Source: Planctomycetota bacterium
GTDB lineage: Bacteria; Planctomycetota; Phycisphaerae; UBA1845
Length of the DNA: 56,549 nt
Direction: 5' to 3'
Assembly: GCA_029558835.1 (NCBI GenBank)
Contig: JAKQDH010000107.1
Location: 1 to 56,549, forward strand
Both the position numbers and the translations under genes were made by a program. Of the stretch, positions 54,516 to 56,549 are shown piece by piece (position 1 is the first letter of the stretch; each line of letters opens with the position of its first letter). Under the pieces are notes generated by a model that ran no database searches, was not told the DNA's origin, and saw nothing but the letters and a program-made list of their open reading frames with translations.

Positions 54516-56414
54516 ATGAAAACAAAGCACCTTGTGTGCAGCGCACTCGGGCTCGGCCTTGCCGGTGGCGCCCTTTGGGCTGCATCGCTGGGCATCACGC
54601 TCACCAACCGATGGAACCAGCGCATCCCGTTGTTGTGGGTGGATGGCCCGCTCGGCTCGACCAACCAGCTCCACTGGACCCCGGTTCTCCGGGAAACCAA
54701 CGCCTGGCACTTGCTGGCCGAGATCGTCCTCACCAACCATCCCACGCCCTACGTCGATGAAACGGCCGCCAGCGCGACGAATCGCTACTACCGCGCCGTC
54801 GGGGGCGGCGTCATCCCCACCAATCCGCCCACCGGCGCGCCCGTCTACTTCAACCTCTTCTACCACCAGGAAGGGGTCGGCACGCTCTGCACCAATCCGC
54901 CCTTCCCCAAGTTCCAGGAATGGCGAACCGGGTTCCTCGAGGAAGTGGCGGAGTTGGACCTGCGCGGCATCGTCTCCGACCAGTACCTCAGCGACTACAT
55001 GGTCGACGTCATCCGCTACCACAGCCCGATGATCCCGGATCCGCTCTTCGCCGTCTTCGCCAACAGTCCCATGACTCGGCTCGGTTACCATTTCCATCCC
55101 GCCAGCGGCGATGTGACGATTCGCAGCGACCAGATTCGCAACCTCGAGTTCTGGGAAGCCGTGGCGACGTATCCGATCTGGGAACGCGCCTACTATGACT
55201 GGCATCCCTGCGTGCCGCCTTCGACGAACTGCGTGTTTTGCGGCCGGCTGGACCGCGACAACCCGACCGGCGGCGGCATCGCCGTCATGGAGGCCGCGTT
55301 CGGCAAACCGTGCGTGGTGGACAGCGGCTGCGGCGCACCGGAAGCCCTGGTGTACAAGGCGAACTACCCGAATCTGGTCACCGAGGCGGGCGGCGCCGCC
55401 GTGCATACGCTGCTTTGCAGCCCGCTGCTGCCCCATAGCTGGCGGGCCAACTGGGACCTGTCGCCCGATCCCTACCGCTACGTGTACAAGATGATGGGCC
55501 TCTACCGCCTGCGCGCCACGTCGCTGGCATGGATCGAACCGTCCCAGCCCTTGCTCGCGAAGGAGCAAATGCTGGCCCTCCTGCCCCGCGACCGGCCGCA
55601 CATCGTCATGGTCCATGGCTACAACCGGGCCATGAGCGCCGACCTCGAGTTGGTGCAACGCTTCATCACCAACAACCCCGGCTGCCGGTTCATCTCGGCG
55701 TCCGAACTGCCGGCCCTGGTGGATCCCAGCCGGAACGACCGCACCTATTCGATGATCGACCTCGAGGAAGGCGCGCGCTATCTGCTCCGCAACTGGCATG
55801 GCCGCCCCCCAGGCTTCATCGTCACCGAGCGCCGATACCTCCCGCTCACCGCCCTGTTCCGCGCGCTCCAGACCGTCCTCCGCGACCGCTACGCCCATCC
55901 GCAAGCCCCCTGGCCCGAGAGCGTGACCGTGCCGGAGTTCATCCCGCCGCCGCTGGGCGACCAGGAAGCCTTGCCGAGCATGGACGAGTGCCACACCTAC
56001 CTCCCCGTCAGCGTCACTAACCTGGCCCAGATCATCCAGTCCCTGAGCACAAGCGAAATTCCCTGGGTCGCCGATGTCTGGGTCCGCGGCGACGGGTGGA
56101 GCGCTCAAGTCAAAATCAACGCCGCGGAACTGCTGAACGGCATGTGCACGCTCTTCCTGAAACATCGCGCGAACGAGCTCTTCAGCGAGATCTGCCTCCG
56201 CAAAGGCCATGTCATCCCGCTCTCGAACATCACCCACGAGAGCGATTGCAGCCGCTGCTGCGGCACGGGCGAGACGCCGCCGGCCGGCGACTGTCTCCCC
56301 TGCCAGCCCAAGGCCGCCTACGCGGACTGCCGACGTGACTGGTACAACCAACTGCAACTCTGGACGCTCGAGCCGGTGGACTTGCGAACGCTCCAGATCC
56401 CCCAAGCCCGCTAG
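54516..56414 (+). CDS. secreted protein of unknown function
   Basis: A 632-residue protein from MKTKHLVCSALGLGLAGGAL (signal peptide). Residues about 25-100 are the beta-sandwich extension frequent in this phylum (ITLTNRWNQRIPLLWVDGPL, then TNRYYRAVGGG). A long central domain with FNLFYHQEGVGTL, WERAYYDWHPC, GKPCVVDSGCGAPEAL and MVHGYNRAMSADLELVQRFI might be a polysaccharide deacetylase- or esterase-like barrel, but no catalytic motif is certain. The C-terminus has a cysteine cluster (SDCSRCCGTGETPPAGDCLPC). It is followed by 135 bases with no gene. Confidence 0.6.
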   Translation: MKTKHLVCSALGLGLAGGALWAASLGITLTNRWNQRIPLLWVDGPLGSTNQLHWTPVLRETNAWHLLAEIVLTNHPTPYVDETAASATNRYYRAVGGGVIPTNPPTGAPVYFNLFYHQEGVGTLCTNPPFPKFQEWRTGFLEEVAELDLRGIVSDQYLSDYMVDVIRYHSPMIPDPLFAVFANSPMTRLGYHFHPASGDVTIRSDQIRNLEFWEAVATYPIWERAYYDWHPCVPPSTNCVFCGRLDRDNPTGGGIAVMEAAFGKPCVVDSGCGAPEALVYKANYPNLVTEAGGAAVHTLLCSPLLPHSWRANWDLSPDPYRYVYKMMGLYRLRATSLAWIEPSQPLLAKEQMLALLPRDRPHIVMVHGYNRAMSADLELVQRFITNNPGCRFISASELPALVDPSRNDRTYSMIDLEEGARYLLRNWHGRPPGFIVTERRYLPLTALFRALQTVLRDRYAHPQAPWPESVTVPEFIPPPLGDQEALPSMDECHTYLPVSVTNLAQIIQSLSTSEIPWVADVWVRGDGWSAQVKINAAELLNGMCTLFLKHRANELFSEICLRKGHVIPLSNITHESDCSRCCGTGETPPAGDCLPCQPKAAYADCRRDWYNQLQLWTLEPVDLRTLQIPQAR

Positions 56415-56549
56415 TGTGGTGTCCCTCAAATGGGTGGACATTCGCGGCCAGGAGTTTTGCCGCCAGACAAGGACTTCGGCGAGCTCAGTCGAGCCGCGCG
56501 AGCGACGAGCATATCCGCAGAGATCTGTGAGAAGCGAGCAACGCCGTCT

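Noticed and set aside
54282..56441. 719-codon antisense frame opposite the last gene
   Set aside because: The plus-strand protein has a signal peptide and phylum-typical domain; the antisense frame does not.
56415..56549. Possible mobile-element end at the right edge
   Set aside because: The sequence TGTGGTGTCCCTCAAATGGG might be an inverted-repeat end, but no transposase or partner end is visible.

Overview
The window looks like a chromosome segment of a GC-rich bacterium of the Planctomycetes-Verrucomicrobia group, most likely Verrucomicrobiota. It holds several secreted sulfatases, many glycoside hydrolases, a PEP-CTERM protein, a kelch-sodium symporter fusion, Gfo/Idh and aldo/keto reductase remnants, and a tmRNA whose tag ends in LALAA. 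The assignment is by gene content and is an inference.

Region 1 (1-7293) is a visibly less GC-rich block that ends at the 3' end of the tmRNA gene, a classic integration site. It carries a minus-strand operon: a small XRE regulator, a DrmA-type helicase, a DrmB-type DUF1998 protein, a UvrD-like SF1 helicase, and the first codons of a fourth gene. That fourth gene runs into 23-bp tandem repeats resembling an IS21-type element end. I read this as a DISARM-like anti-phage module with no visible methyltransferase or PLD nuclease, truncated at its distal end. It is the best candidate here for an undescribed system variant.

Region 2 (7294-12311) holds ssrA with its promoter, a sulfatase, a DUF4410-like lipoprotein and a secreted metallo-beta-lactamase-fold protein, all on the minus strand. 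A divergent gap with a 10-bp-arm palindrome separates it from region 3.

Region 3 (12663-24828) is a plus-strand glycan locus: sulfatase, Asp-box sialidase-like protein with a LamG-like tail, FHS-type sugar transporter with a large insertion, kelch/NanM-like domain fused to a sodium:solute symporter, a convergent GntR-type regulator, a PEP-CTERM protein and another sulfatase. The combination suggests release and uptake of sialylated or fucosylated, sulfated glycans.

Region 4 (24829-43424) holds plant-type polysaccharide enzymes: GH106 rhamnosidase, a GH10-GH43-trefoil fusion, a CehA/McbA-type hydrolase, two apiosidase-like (DUF4038/GH140) proteins and DeoC. Between them lie decayed genes: a sulfatase, a beta-propeller joined to a duplicated glycosidase 3' end, a glycosidase with a lost middle, and a Gfo/Idh oxidoreductase.

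Region 5 (43449-48472) is mostly a gene graveyard: aldo/keto reductase, ThuA, DUF4143 ATPase, Gfo/Idh, GH51-like and GH127 fragments. One intact AbrB-Doc toxin-antitoxin pair sits inside it.

Region 6 (48473-56414) returns to intact plus-strand genes: GH127 beta-L-arabinofuranosidase, a Tat-signal sugar-isomerase-like protein whose start overlaps the GH127 stop, an (alpha/alpha)6 glycosidase that is the parent of the duplicated fragment in region 4, and a secreted protein of unknown function. I see no gene in 56415-56549.
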